DNA from: Talinum fruticosum
Lineage: Eukaryota > Streptophyta > Magnoliopsida > Caryophyllales > Talinaceae
NCBI GenBank assembly: GCA_021018815.1
Contig: JAITYX010000028.1
Location: 4,605,001-4,669,000 of the forward strand
DNA: 64,000 nt
Direction: 5' to 3'
Shown here: positions 1-10,290 of the stretch, piece after piece
How the letters are laid out: each line of letters begins with the position of its first letter
How positions within the stretch are numbered: the first letter of the stretch is position 1
Notes under the pieces: generated by a model
The model's database searches: none
Told to the model about the DNA's origin: nothing
The model's input: only the letters and a program-made list of their open reading frames with translations
Made by a program: the position numbers and the translations under genes

Positions 1-626
1 GCGAGTAGATCGAAACTCTATAGAGGTTTATTGGATCTCTACTCTATCTCACATCTAGTAGGCTAGACATTATGTTTAGTGTATGTCCGTGTGCAAGATT
101 TCAAGCTAATCCAAAAGAATCACATCTCGGTGCGGGTAAGAGAATTTTTAGATATCTTGCAAGGACTCGGAATCTTGGTCTATGGTTTTCGAAGACTCGA
201 ACTAACTCTCATTAGATACTCGGATGCTGACTATGTTAGATACAAGGTTGATAGAAAGAGGACTTCAGGAGCATGCCAATTTATGGGTCAATCCCTCATC
301 TCACGGCATCCAAGAAATAGAACTCGGTTGCTCTACCAACTGCTAAGGCTGAGTACATTACAGTGGAGCTTATCGTGCTCATATTATATGGATCAACGAG
401 CACTTGAAGCATCTTGGACTATCATTCACATCTATCCCAATCAAGTTTGACAATCAGAGTGCAATCAGCATCACTAAGAATCTAGTTTAGCACTCAAAGA
501 CTAAGCATATTGAGGTCATGTATCATTTTCTAAGAGATAATTATGAGAGAAGTGCTATTGATTAAGCCTTTTAGTGAAGATCACTTTTGTTTTATTAGGA
601 ATGAACTTGGCATGATTAATACATGA
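1..626 (+). pseudogene. Cop1: Ty1/copia RT end and RNase H (broken)
   Basis: This is the 3' end of a copia pol: the tail of reverse transcriptase and the RNase H that degrades the RNA strand during cDNA synthesis. Readable blocks, spread over several frames, include a cysteine-rich CPCARFQ-like start near 85-110, the RNase H block SDADY near 222-234, an AEY block near 349-357 and the terminal block RNELGM at about 598-615, with a stop at 624-626. Frameshifts and stops break it repeatedly, so it is dead. The 5' part lies outside the window. The same blocks appear on the minus strand in Cop3, Cop4 and Cop5, which supports the identification. Confidence 0.85.
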
Positions 627-900
627 TTATGTCATTATTGCGTGAATTATTCTTACATGATTATGTGTTATGTGCTTTGATTGAATAACAAGTGGATCGG
701 TTAAATCGGAATGAAATCGAGCTATGATTTATTAGTTTTCCGATTGTTCTTAGTCGGTCAGAAAACTCTACTAAGTCGGACTTAGTTTCTAAGAAAAATG
801 GACATCAAAATTCTTAGGTCATCTTTAGATTAATTGGGAATCTAATAATTGTTTTTGAAAACTCCTTCTTCTCTCTCTTTGTCACGCACTTCGATTAGCG
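627..900 (+). other. Cop1 spacer between pol and env-like ORF
   Basis: Non-coding AT-rich spacer after the RNase H stop. Its length and parts of its sequence recur in Cop3, Cop4 and Cop5 between the same two genes, so it belongs to the element rather than to the host. No ORF of its own is credible. Confidence 0.6.
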
Positions 901-1200
901 TAAACTAGCCATTGGAAGAAATATGTTGGAAAACTAGCCGTTGCGAGTGCGGAATGACACAACGGTCCGAGAACTATTGCTTGGGTTTTGCATCGGAAAG
1001 AAGGTTGGAAGTCTTTTCTGCTATAAATAGCACCTCTTCACTTTCTTTTTCTTCACTTTACCTACTATTTACTCACTCTATTTGCTCGAACATTCCCTTA
1101 CTCTCTCACGCTCATTTTCTCTCTCGTTACGAATTCTAACTCTCTGCTCTCTGTTCAATCTCTTTTTACTTTCTTTTCCGGTCTCAATCTCTTTACAACT
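901..1200 (+). promoter_or_regulatory. Cop1 putative internal promoter and leader of env-like ORF
   Basis: A TATA-like box TATAAATA lies at 1022-1029, 179 bp before the env-like ATG at 1201. Upstream are two reverse-orientation AACGG-type motifs: TAGCCATTGGA at 906-916 and TAGCCGTTGCG at 935-945. Downstream of the TATA box the leader is strongly pyrimidine-rich (CTCTCT-type tracts), as in many plant core promoters. Equivalent boxes occur at the same place in four other copies. Promoter activity is inferred from conservation only. Confidence 0.5.
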
Positions 1201-2869
1201 ATGCCTAAGAGAGGAAACGCTATAGAGGGAGGGTCAGCAACCAAGAAGGCCGGAACCAAATCCAAGACTAAGGTCGCACAAGATGGTGCCTCGGATTCAA
1301 AATGTTTTATCACCCAACATTTCACCTTGGATGACAAATTCTTTCCCTCTACTTCTTTCTCGTGGTTGGAACACATCAAAAACGCTGGTGTGTACAACTA
1401 TCTCGTGCTTTGCGAGTACATCTATCCGGACCTAGTGTCCGAATTTTATTTCCATATGACTGCCAATGAGGGCTTCATAACTTTTACTTGTTCAGGGTAA
1501 GACTATTAGGTGGCTGCCAATGAGGGTGTCATAACTTCTACTGTTCGGGGTAAGATTATTAGGATCATCCTTGCCCTTCTTCACAAGCTTTTTGATGTGA
1601 AGACTCTTTTCTAAATTCTAACCCTGTACCTTTCACTTGAAATCGGTGATGATTTCTTTGGTAGGTATATATGCTAAAGAAGTTCCTAAGTCAAGGAAAA
1701 ATTTCTCTATGACTCAAATGAAATCCGAAGCAAGACTTCTTTGCTTCATTCTAATGAGAACCTCCTTTTCTCATCATTCCTGCGAGGAGAACCCCAATTC
1801 AAAAGTTCTTAAGGTTCTCTTTGCTATTCTAGAGGGCTATGAAGTAGACCTTTTTCCCTCTCTCCTCGAGTAGATAGAAACCATGCCTACTCTTTCTAAG
1901 CTCCTTTTCATTCGGGCACTTATGACCATTGTTTTTAAACAGTTTAAGGTCCCTTTTCCGTGACCTTAACACTTGCTTAGAACCTCGCTGTCTGTTTTGG
2001 GAGGAACGAGCTCTCGCATCTCGGATACTAGGCAGTGAAGCCTGGTGTCTAGATTCATTTGTCTAAGTTACCTCCTCCTTCTCCTCGGACTCGGATTGCT
2101 CCAAAGGTCCCACTTCGACTCGCTGGACCTTCTACTTCGAACCTCCTCCTTCTGCTGAGTTGTATACTCGAAATGGTAAACAAGTTCGCTTCTTTGACTG
2201 AGGATTTTCAAGCCACTATGAAAATCTTCAAAACTTTTATTCCAACCTTGGTTCCGCTCCAAAACCAAGCTCAATCTCAGCTGCGGGAGAATCAAGAGTT
2301 AATTTCTAAGCTCAAGGGGATTATTATGGAACAACGCGATCATATTAGACTCCTCCAAGAGCACGAGATCAAAAGAAGTTGAGGACTCGGAATTCGATGA
2401 CACTTTTGAGGAGTCCCCGGCCTGTTACGACACCATCAGCTGAATCTAAGGAAGCAGATGAAGTTGAGGAAGAAGCTGAAACACAAGGAGAAGGAGAAGA
2501 AGGAAAAGAAAAGGGAAAAGAAGAAGAAAAAGAAGATAAAAAAGAGGAAGACGCTGGTAAGCCTCGAGGACCGAGGGCACCAAAGAGCCCGAGCTGAGTT
2601 CCTCCCATCATGATTTAAGCGAGTCGAAGAAGTCGGCGATGTTGGTGAGTCCAAGGCCCCTTCCTAAGAAGCATAACCCATAGTTGTCTTTGATGAAGAA
2701 GAAGAAGCTAAGGAAGATATGCCCTTGATTCCAAGAATCAAGACTCCTCAACTTCCTCATATCCCAGTTCTATAGCCCCTCGCTCATCTACTTCTACACG
2801 AGCTTACGGGCGAAGGCGCACTGCTCGTTCCTCTTCTTCAAGACAACCTGCCCCCATTCTTAGTCTTAT
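1201..2869 (+). pseudogene. Cop1 env-like ORF (plant transposon protein domain type), broken
   Basis: This is the extra ORF placed 3' of pol, as in Sirevirus-type copia elements. The chosen start is the ATG at 1201 (MPKRG...), which aligns with starts in Cop4 and Cop5. The N-terminal half has the blocks LDDKFFPSTSFSWL and YIYPDLVSEFY, resembling the putative plant transposon protein domain (PF20167-like, from memory). A conserved block (ENPNSKVLKVL, then EGYEVDLFP) follows near 1790-1860. A probable coiled coil lies around 2280-2380 and a very acidic, Glu/Lys-rich tail around 2440-2600. A roughly 50-bp direct repeat near 1460-1550, frameshifts and stops break it. The name env-like comes from position; I see no clear signal peptide or fusion segment, so a membrane role is unproven. 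Confidence 0.7.
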
Positions 2870-3347
2870 TTTTTAAAAAAACACAAATTTCATTTTTGTT
2901 GTCCAACATCTACTGTACTTACTTGATCTTTCCTCCCTTTTTTGATATTTTTCTTAAATACATAAGGGAGAGAAATAGATAGAAAATTCGGATGTTTGGT
3001 TTAAGGGATTCTTTTCCCTAATTTATGAGTTTAGTTATTTTGTGTTTCCTTAATATATTTATCTCTAGTAATGAATAAATTTTTTTCTCGAGCATATTTG
3101 TTTCGAGTTACATGTTTTCAACAGTTATGACACTTTACTCTTTAACATATCTCGCTCCGATCATAGTTATTGCTTTGGTTAATTTCAAGAAACTTGTTCC
3201 GAGTTATGTTATGATGTGTGCTGCACTTCTAAGTATCTTAAGTTGCATTTAAGATTGTATTTAGTTTTTTCTCCGATCAATTCACTATGAAAACTTAATT
3301 GTTTTGAACTTACAAGTTTCTATCTTAAGTATGGAATGTCTTTCATT
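2870..3347 (+). other. Cop1 non-coding region between env-like ORF and PPT
   Basis: AT-rich 3' untranslated region of Cop1. Fragments match, in reverse orientation, the stretch between the env-like ORF and the LTR in Cop3 and Cop4, including TTGTCCAACATC near 2898 and TCTTAAGTATGGAATG shortly before the PPT. No gene seen. Confidence 0.6.
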
Positions 3348-3469
3348 AAAAAGGGGAGATTTAAGACATATACAACTCTCTATCTCTTTTAGGTTTTGAT
3401 TCTAAGTTATTCTGTGCTTAATAGAATTCTTTATCTAAGTTTTCATTCAATTCGACCCACTCAAAAGCA
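3348..3469 (+). repeat. Cop1 polypurine tract and truncated 3' LTR
   Basis: The polypurine tract AAAAAGGGGAGA (3348-3359) primes plus-strand synthesis in LTR elements. Right after it comes the family's LTR start, decayed from TGAAGAC to TTAAGAC at 3361. The next 110 bp follow the LTR starts of Cop3 and Cop4, including the GGTTTTGATTCTAAGT block. The LTR stops near 3469 where Tat1 pol sequence begins, so about 1.3 kb of it is missing. Confidence 0.7.
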
Positions 3470-5290
3470 CTTCATCACCGGCGTTGATAATGAAGTCTCG
3501 AAGCACATCACTTGGATTGATGCCAAAGAGGGCTAAGAATTCACCATCATCTTAGGAGTGCATCCCTTTCCCGAGTCTGTTATTCCTCATTCTATATCTT
3601 TAGTTTTTGAGTCCGATGTACTCATTTCTTCTTTCAATAAAGTGAATGTTTCCGCTTACTCTTTGCGTGCTCTTGTTTTCAATTGTTTTGCCTCTAATGA
3701 TGAAAAAGAAATCCCCAAAAACTAATAAATGCTATGAAGATCATAAAAATCGCTCACCAATAATAGAGGAAACAATAATAATAAATCTAGGATTAGTGGA
3801 TCAACCTCGGGAAGTTAAGATGAGGAAAAAATTAGATCTAGAAGAGCAGAAGCAATTCACTTCGATCCATACAAAGTTGATGGATGTCTTTGTATGGTCC
3901 TACAAAGACATGTCGGAGATAGATCCAAGTATAGTAGAACACAAAATTTCACTTTATGAAGATGCTAAGCTCGTTAAGCGTAAACCGAGAAGGATGGAAC
4001 CTGAATGGGTGTTGAAGATAAAGGAATAAGTTTAGAAGCGAGTTAGAGGTTGGGTTCATCAAGGTAGTTCACTATCCTCATTAGGTAACAAATATAGTAC
4101 CGAGCTCCAGAAAAAGACGACAGGGGTCCTCATGTGCTTCGACTCAAAGATTTGAATAAGGTGAGCCCTAAGGATGATTTCTTGCTGCCTCATATCGACA
4201 TCCTAATGAATAACACAACGGTTCATGGTCTTTACTCTCGTTTATGGATGGTTACGCTGGGTACAATCAAGTGAAGATGGCTGAAGAAGACATGGAAAAG
4301 ACGACCTTCATCATTCAATGGGGACGTATTATTATGTGGTGATGCCATTTGGGCTCAAGAATGCCGGTGCCATATACCGGAGGACGGCTGCAACTTTATG
4401 GCATGACATGATCCATAAAGAAGCTGACATTTATGTGGATGACATGATCATCAAATCAAAAGATAGGGCAAGGCACCTATCCAGCCCTAAGAAAATTCTT
4501 CTAAAGACTCGGAAAGTACAACATGCACCTTAATCCTCAAAAGTGTGCCTTTGGGGTAACCTCGGGCAAACTATTAGGCTATGTTGTCAATCTTAGATGA
4601 ATCAAAATTGATTCATACAGGATGAAAGTTATACAGGAGAGCAGCCAAGTACAAAGAAGGAAATACGAGGTTTCCTAGGAGATTTACTGATACATCGGTT
4701 GTTTCATATCAAAGCCGAGTATGGTTTGTGAACCTAATTTCAAGAAGTCGAAGAGAGGATCCGAGCCCATTTAGGATACCAAGTGCCAACAAGCATTCGA
4801 GAAGATTAAGGAATCCCCAGCTAACCCTCCAATGCTAGTTCCACCCCAATCGGGAAATAGTTACTTCTATACCTCACCGCGATAGAGACAGTTATGGGTG
4901 CCATGCTAGCTCAACAAGACGGGGAAGAGGAACACGCAATTTATCATCTAAGCAAGAAATTCTTATATTACAAGACTAGATATATGCCATTAGAGAAGAC
5001 ATCATTGGCATTAGTTTGGGCTGCCAAGAAGCTCGGGCACTACATGTTAGTCCACATGGTACATATGGTAGCACATATGGATCTCATTAAATATATACTT
5101 GAGCAACCAACAATCAGCAGTAAGATAGCAAGAGGGACTATCATGTCTGTTAGAATTCAAACTCAAGTATGTTCCTCAAAAAGCGATCAAAGGATAGTGT
5201 CGGAATTCCTAGCTGATATACCCATAATTGAATCACAACCTGAACATTTAGAATTTCCGGATGAAAAAATATTATAAGTAGAGGTGGACT
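3470..5290 (+). pseudogene. Tat1: Ty3/gypsy reverse transcriptase and RNase H (broken)
   Basis: Pol of a Tat-lineage gypsy element. Before RT there is the block DVFVWSYKDMSEIDPS (about 3888-3935), typical of Tat pol upstream of the RT fingers. RT follows in shifting frames: KDDFLLPHID near 4165-4200, MPFGLKNAG near 4340-4370, and the intact active-site box YVDD at 4432-4443. The first RNase H reads around 4890-5060. Stops and frameshifts are frequent. The text ends shortly after RNase H and jumps near 5390 to the element's 3' region, so the second RNase H and all of integrase are deleted. The closest relative in the window is Tat3 pol on the minus strand. Confidence 0.85.
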
Positions 5291-5390
5291 AACAAGTCGG
5301 AAGGGGATTACTTGCTCCCTTCCCATCTGCCAGTAGCACACGGTAAGGGAAGTAATAGGTGTTGCTTTCTAGGCCTAGTAAGCGTACATA

Positions 5391-5899
5391 TGGATATTGT
5401 AGGGTATGTGTCCTAAATTGGGACATATTCCAATGCCGATATACTACTCGGAGATTGTTATTGTGATTCTTGAGATACTCCTCCCACTAGGAAGGAGGGT
5501 GATCAATGACCGTTTCTTCCCACTTTTGTTAACGAAGTGTACTTGCTAAGTATGCATTAATTTTCGTAGGAGGTTAGATTAACGTTAAGTGCTCCATTAG
5601 CCGGACTTGTGCATTGTAGATGCAAAAATAAATAATTAAATAAGTGTCTTGCACGGTATAAGGTTCAAGTTTTTAGGCCCAATAGGAGCAAAATAATTAA
5701 TTAAAAAACGATGAAAAAGCGAAAGAAATGGACAATCGAGACTTTCGGCATAAACCGAAGGCGACTCCCCTCGCCGGCACCAAATTGCCACTTTATGATC
5801 AGCGTTGGCCACCGGCCTACACGACTTGGTATCACCAGCCATTATTTGCTTACTCGTAACAACATGGGTCTCCCAGCAAAGTCTTCCTCGAGTTTCCCT
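5391..5899 (+). other. Tat1 3' region, distal part
   Basis: This stretch is the reverse complement of about 31000-31480 in Tat3: both carry a GGACACATACC-like block and similar T-rich tracts. It is the end of the antisense gene region (its 3' flank on the minus strand). No confident coding sequence. Confidence 0.5.
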
Positions 5900-6610
5900 C
5901 GACCCAATCTAGACCTATGATTGTCTCAAGCAACTATTAATGGTGTCAAGGAACTGTAATTTTCGAACCGCTCAACTAAGCTCAATAGTGTCGTTGTCGC
6001 CATATCCCCGCGGCCTCCTACTAGTAGGAATCCACCAATCAGGCAACCGATAATCGCTCATCGCCTCGGGATAATGGTCACTTCAAAATAAGCATACATG
6101 TGCCGATAGTATTTCATCGGGTTCATTAGATTTATTTGATTTCTAATAAGAACCCACCTTAGATTCCTATTGCTCGACTTCGGTAGGTACTTATAAGTCT
6201 CGCGTAAATTTTCAAAAGGCTTGGGCAAGACATATTTTGAACACCAAGAAGACATGGTGGTGAAGATCCCAAAACGCCACAACAACCCATAAGAAAGTCC
6301 AATAGACTTTCACTTGGCGAATACTAAATAATGTATTCAGCCCATAGTTTGATAAACCTAATCTTTCGGTGTTATTCATCTCATTCATCCACTTGGACAA
6401 GTCATTCATGAAGTTCATTTTTCTTAGAAGAGAAGTGATGACACTAAAGTTTCTATTTGATTCGCAGAAGATTTTGTGAAAGGCACATTTTTTATCACCG
6501 GCATGGATCATATTTGTAGGAGTTTTCCAGAGTTTTAGAGTCCTACTGCACCTCAATTATTGCAAAATTGCTAGTGGTCTTCATAGGTGGCCGGCGCCGC
6601 CTATCACTCC
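5900..6610 (-). pseudogene. Tat1 antisense gene b: DUF7745 / plant-mobile-domain-like
   Basis: A coding remnant antisense to Tat1 pol. Frames around 6210-6556 give an opening block (MNDLSKWMNEMNN) followed by VKVYWTFLWVVVAFWDLHHHVF, the FWDP..HVF..GD pattern I associate with DUF7745 and plant mobile domain proteins (family assignment from memory). The same gene lies in the same relation to pol in Tat3 (30330-31984, plus strand). Similar 5' flank sequence (about 6600-6880 here, 29930-30300 there) confirms they are copies. Frameshifts break the frame after the core block. The function of such domains in retrotransposons is unknown; some host members act in silencing or development. Confidence 0.55.
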
Positions 6611-6978
6611 GGTCCGGCGGGTTTTCGTCTTTGTTTGTAAACCCAAGTAATCGTTGGTCAATATTTCTTCGCCCCAACCCATTGCATGCACTTGTATTGA
6701 TATTTTGAGCCATGCGGTTAAACCTTGTAGTTTTATTTTTATTATTTTCTTTTGCGGGGAATGGGGGCTAGTGATTTTTTTTTTTTTTGATTTGTCTTTG
6801 TAATTTTTCCTTAAGACTTTTTGCATCATATTTAATAAAAGAATGCATTTAAATCGAGTCACCTTGCATATCATCCCATTACATAAGAGTCAAACCATTA
6901 CGATGTAAATATTAAACAAATAATAAGCACCCTACAAGGGAGTCTCTCATCATCAACACCAGAACCAACAAGGGATCT
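6611..6978 (-). other. Tat1 spacer between antisense genes a and b
   Basis: Non-coding spacer with a poly-T/poly-A tract near 6776-6790. Its reverse complement matches the spacer at 29865-30300 in Tat3. The 97-residue open frame here is low in complexity at its lysine-rich centre and I do not treat it as a gene. Confidence 0.5.
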
Positions 6979-9481
6979 ACTACTCATCGCCATCGAAGCA
7001 TCATCAAAGATATAGTTCCTGAAGCCCTCGATAATGGATGTGGAGAACCGGCCACCTTCACCACCTTGAGAAGAGTTACATTCGTAATCCCAAGATTGAG
7101 AAGCTTCATGGGATAGTCCACTGTAAGAAGCCGAGAGGAAATAAAGCGAATTTCCGTGTCAATCAAAAGCTTAAAGCGACAGGATGTTTAGACTCTCTTC
7201 CGCAAACTTGGGCCCCACACCGGATAAACTAGGCTTAGAAGTACTAGGCCCCGCTTCAAACGTACTTCGACAATAGGCATGTTATGAAGAGTGTCGTTAA
7301 GTACCTTGTCTAGCAGAGTGGTACTAGAAGGTGTTTGTTGGCCGAATGGATGTGTTTGTGCCTAGGGTCTACCAGGAAGACTTCCGGATGGAGGTGCTCT
7401 AGATCGACATCTCTACAATTAGGAAAGAGCTATTAGCACACCTACTAAAAGCTCCATAGTATTAGCACTCCACTAACTACGAGACTTACCCGGAAGGTCG
7501 GGAAAGATCTCACGAGTGAGGAAATTTTGGATTCCTTGAAGAGCATATTGAAGCCTAATAGACATGGTTTAGGATTGCTCCCGATCATACTACAACTAAA
7601 AGTAAAAAGCATGAAAGTCTTACCCGGCGCCAGCTTTGAGGGAATGGATGACACATTCTTCCTCGGGAATTTCGGCAATCCTCACGTAACGTAAAGATGC
7701 CCCGGTCATGTAACATCCACATTGAGAGTAGGAATGTGGATATCCTCTGGAGTAAGCAATCAAAAGATGAAGTTAATTTCCATACAAGAAATTCAACTAT
7801 ATGGAAGAAAAGGAAGAAGTAAGAACTCACTAGTTGAGTCATTATCCGACTCGCATGGTGTGCGTAAGATATGTACAAATTCAAAAATTGGGTATAGGGA
7901 TACCCGATGGTCGCAGCAGACTTGCTCTTGTAGAGGAAGAGAGCGAAGATAAAACATAGTTTGGGGTAGATTAACCGAAACGAGTGGAGGCCATGTGTTA
8001 ACCCAAATTTGAGGTGTGACCCTCTCACCGAGATACCAACAAAACTCAAAAGGACCTTCAAACAAGATTCTTCTTTCACTTAAAACCTATGCAATGGTGA
8101 CACTTCGAGGGAGTTGGAGTTGGGCCCAAGGATGAAAATTGGCCTGCACATACAAGATTTATCAAGAAATAAGCAAACAAGAATGAAAGGCAACAAGAAA
8201 ATGGGCAAGAACTATGCATAACCAAGGATGGCGTCCATCAAAGGCGAGTCCCATAAAAAATCCCACGAGGTTGAGGGCAGGGGCAGCTAGCTAATCAATG
8301 AAGCAAATATTTTCTAGGTATATTTTTGAGATCAATTTAAGCTTAAGGAGAATACTGGAGTCACGTGGTTGAGCGCCGATCTCAAGAAGCTAATAGTATG
8401 GATGCTTGGACCGTCGAAGGTAGATCCTAACCCATGACATAGAGGCCAGGAACACGGGACAATTTTTTGAACTAGGAGAAAGGGCTGGGAAGTACTCATA
8501 TTACCACGGCCGCATTATCACAAATTAAGTCGATTTTTTTATCCACACCGGATGAAAATATGTGGGAAAGAGGTGAAGAATTTGAGCATACCTAAGTAAT
8601 CTTCCATAAACCGCATAATAGAAGATAATTCGGTGAATCTATCTTAGGCTTTGTGTGCTCGCACACCAGCGGAGGCCCCAAATGAGATAACTATATGCGG
8701 GAGGACCTAGTTAATTTCATTTATTTTATCAAGGTTCGCTAAGTTCACCAAATAGTGAACATGAACCTTGGAAGCTTGATCGAAAAGAGCACCATACTTA
8801 ATAAAAGAGCCAACACAATCCGAATTTGTTGTTGAGGAAAGTGGTGAACCCAAAACCAAGCATCCTCAAAAGTGCCCAACGAACGGTGTATTTGAAGGAA
8901 TTTTCTTATGGAAGCCTATTAGCTATTGGGCCGAAAAGGTGACAGAGATGGTGCCGCCTTTGTATAAATTCCAATCATAAGTTATAGGGTTCCCGAGAAG
9001 CCCAAACCGAACAAAACAGACAAAATTGAAAGGTATTATAGTCATTTCCCTGAAGGGAAGGTGAAAAGTGTTGGTGGTATCCCAAAAGCGCTCACTAATG
9101 GCCCTAATAGAATCCCGCTCTCTCTTATCACAATGGTGACTTAAAGTAAGGAAAAGAGAACCAAACCCAACATTTTGCATGACATCCTCGAGAGGATAGT
9201 TCATTTCCGGACACGTCTTCATAAACTTGGGAATCGCTTCACTACTCCGAATTGTGCCCTCTCGTAAGAAAAATCCAACAAGATTTTTGTAGTTAAAGAA
9301 CTACTCTAAATGAGCAAAGGAAGAACCGTAAGCCAACTAGCTTATCGAAGGAGTGATAGCAAGAGAAGAAGCAAGATTCTAAGCCTCCCGAAGAGGTCAT
9401 TTGGGTTCCACTCGTCCTGCGGACGCCATTCACGTTCGAGGAAGTTGTCTTGGACACATTTTTCGATTGTTGACCTTCCAA
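6979..9481 (-). pseudogene. Tat1 antisense gene a: plant mobile domain-like, with introns
   Basis: An antisense gene inside the 3' region of Tat1. Likely start is the ATG at 9481, about 150 bp from a TATA box. The N-terminal part holds ERFWDTTNTFHLPFREMT (near 9040-9100), a close fit to the opening motif of plant mobile domain proteins (PF10536-type, from memory). A second block, FEFCWYLGERVTPQIWV, lies near 7980-8060, and VEFLVWKL near 7770-7800. The gene ends with a Gly/Ser-rich tail near 6979-7080. Segments at 7413-7489 (GTAAGT...TTGTAG) and 7590-7623 interrupt the frame with GT-AG ends and T-rich acceptors, and match intron-like gaps in Tat3. The second is only 34 bp here against 68 bp in Tat3, so it has been shortened. 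Frameshifts make it a pseudogene. Confidence 0.6.
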
Positions 9482-9660
9482 GTAGGATGAGCTCTTCTTC
9501 TGGACATTTTGAAGAAAGACCTTGGAAACTAATTAGTTTTCAAGAAGAATCGAAGTCGGGAAACACAAGAGCAAGGCAAGAATGCAAAAGAAGGAGCAAG
9601 TGTGCAAAATGAACACACCAAGCACCCCTTTTATAGGCACACTCGATCAAGCCAGCCAAG
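9482..9660 (-). promoter_or_regulatory. TATA box upstream of Tat1 antisense gene a
   Basis: The minus strand carries TATAAAAG at 9628-9635, in the context CCTATAAAAGGGG, about 147 bp before the candidate ATG at 9481. This looks like a private promoter for the antisense gene rather than read-through from the LTR. The leader between them is not conserved elsewhere in the window because Tat3 has lost this part. Confidence 0.4.
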
Positions 9661-10290
9661 CATACAAGACAAGAGTCAAAAGACTAGTGGGAGACCAAGG
9701 GAATCCAACAGAGCATGTCGGGGGCAATGCCCGCCAAATGCTAGTCGAGCACCAAGCACGAGGCACTCGTGGTGTCCCATCGGTGATGACTTTACGACCC
9801 TAATTAGTGGCCTAGCTTGATGAGTCCCATTAGCCATGGCATGTGACTTCTTGGCACCTTATGCTTGCAAGTAGGAGCTCTTGGACCCACCAATTAGCTT
9901 TTTCAGATTAGATTTTTCAATCTGTTTTTGGTTGAGTTATTCAGGTAAAACACTCGAACTTTCGTCAATTCGATTATCCACTAACAAGCATGTTAGTATA
10001 GCAGAATATTTAGCCAAACTTCGGATCAAAGAACGACCCAACATTCAGCATCAAAATGTACCAAGCTTCAGGCCTTGATCAAGCCTAGCTTAGGAACCTC
10101 TTATCGGACTTCAGAATGCATGCATCACGATCAAGTATAGATCTCTTTCCGGAATTCGGGTTCAACGAAACCAATTCTAGATATTACACAATAACTAATA
10201 TAAAAATTTGTCGTACAAAATCAAGGTAAGTACCCTTTAGTGTCTACTTTGACCTTTTGTCTTTTTAGACTCGGTCAAAGTGGGGTTCAC
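9661..10290 (+). other. Tat1 region before the 3' LTR
   Basis: Non-coding. It separates the antisense gene a promoter from the LTR. A purine-rich stretch CAAAGTGGGG just before the LTR start (about 10276-10285) is a possible polypurine tract. Nothing else recognisable. Confidence 0.45.

Noticed and set aside
2379..2597. Acidic, Glu/Lys-rich frame as a separate nuclear protein
   Set aside because: It is the tail of the env-like ORF and occurs in the same place in Cop3 and Cop4.
1201..2869. True viral envelope glycoprotein
   Set aside because: Position fits the env-like label, but I see no signal peptide, no convincing transmembrane anchor and no cleavage or fusion segment; the N-terminal blocks look like a plant transposon domain.
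7797..7830. 34-bp GT-AG segment as a third intron of antisense gene a
   Set aside because: Much shorter than plant introns and equally short in Tat3 (about 36 bp); only the acceptor side looks intron-like, so I do not call it.
7585..8079. 164-codon minus-strand open frame
   Set aside because: The longest open frame here, but the conserved protein of gene a is read in another frame for most of the stretch, and the frame crosses the intron-like segments. I treat it as a mostly chance extension, not a separate gene.
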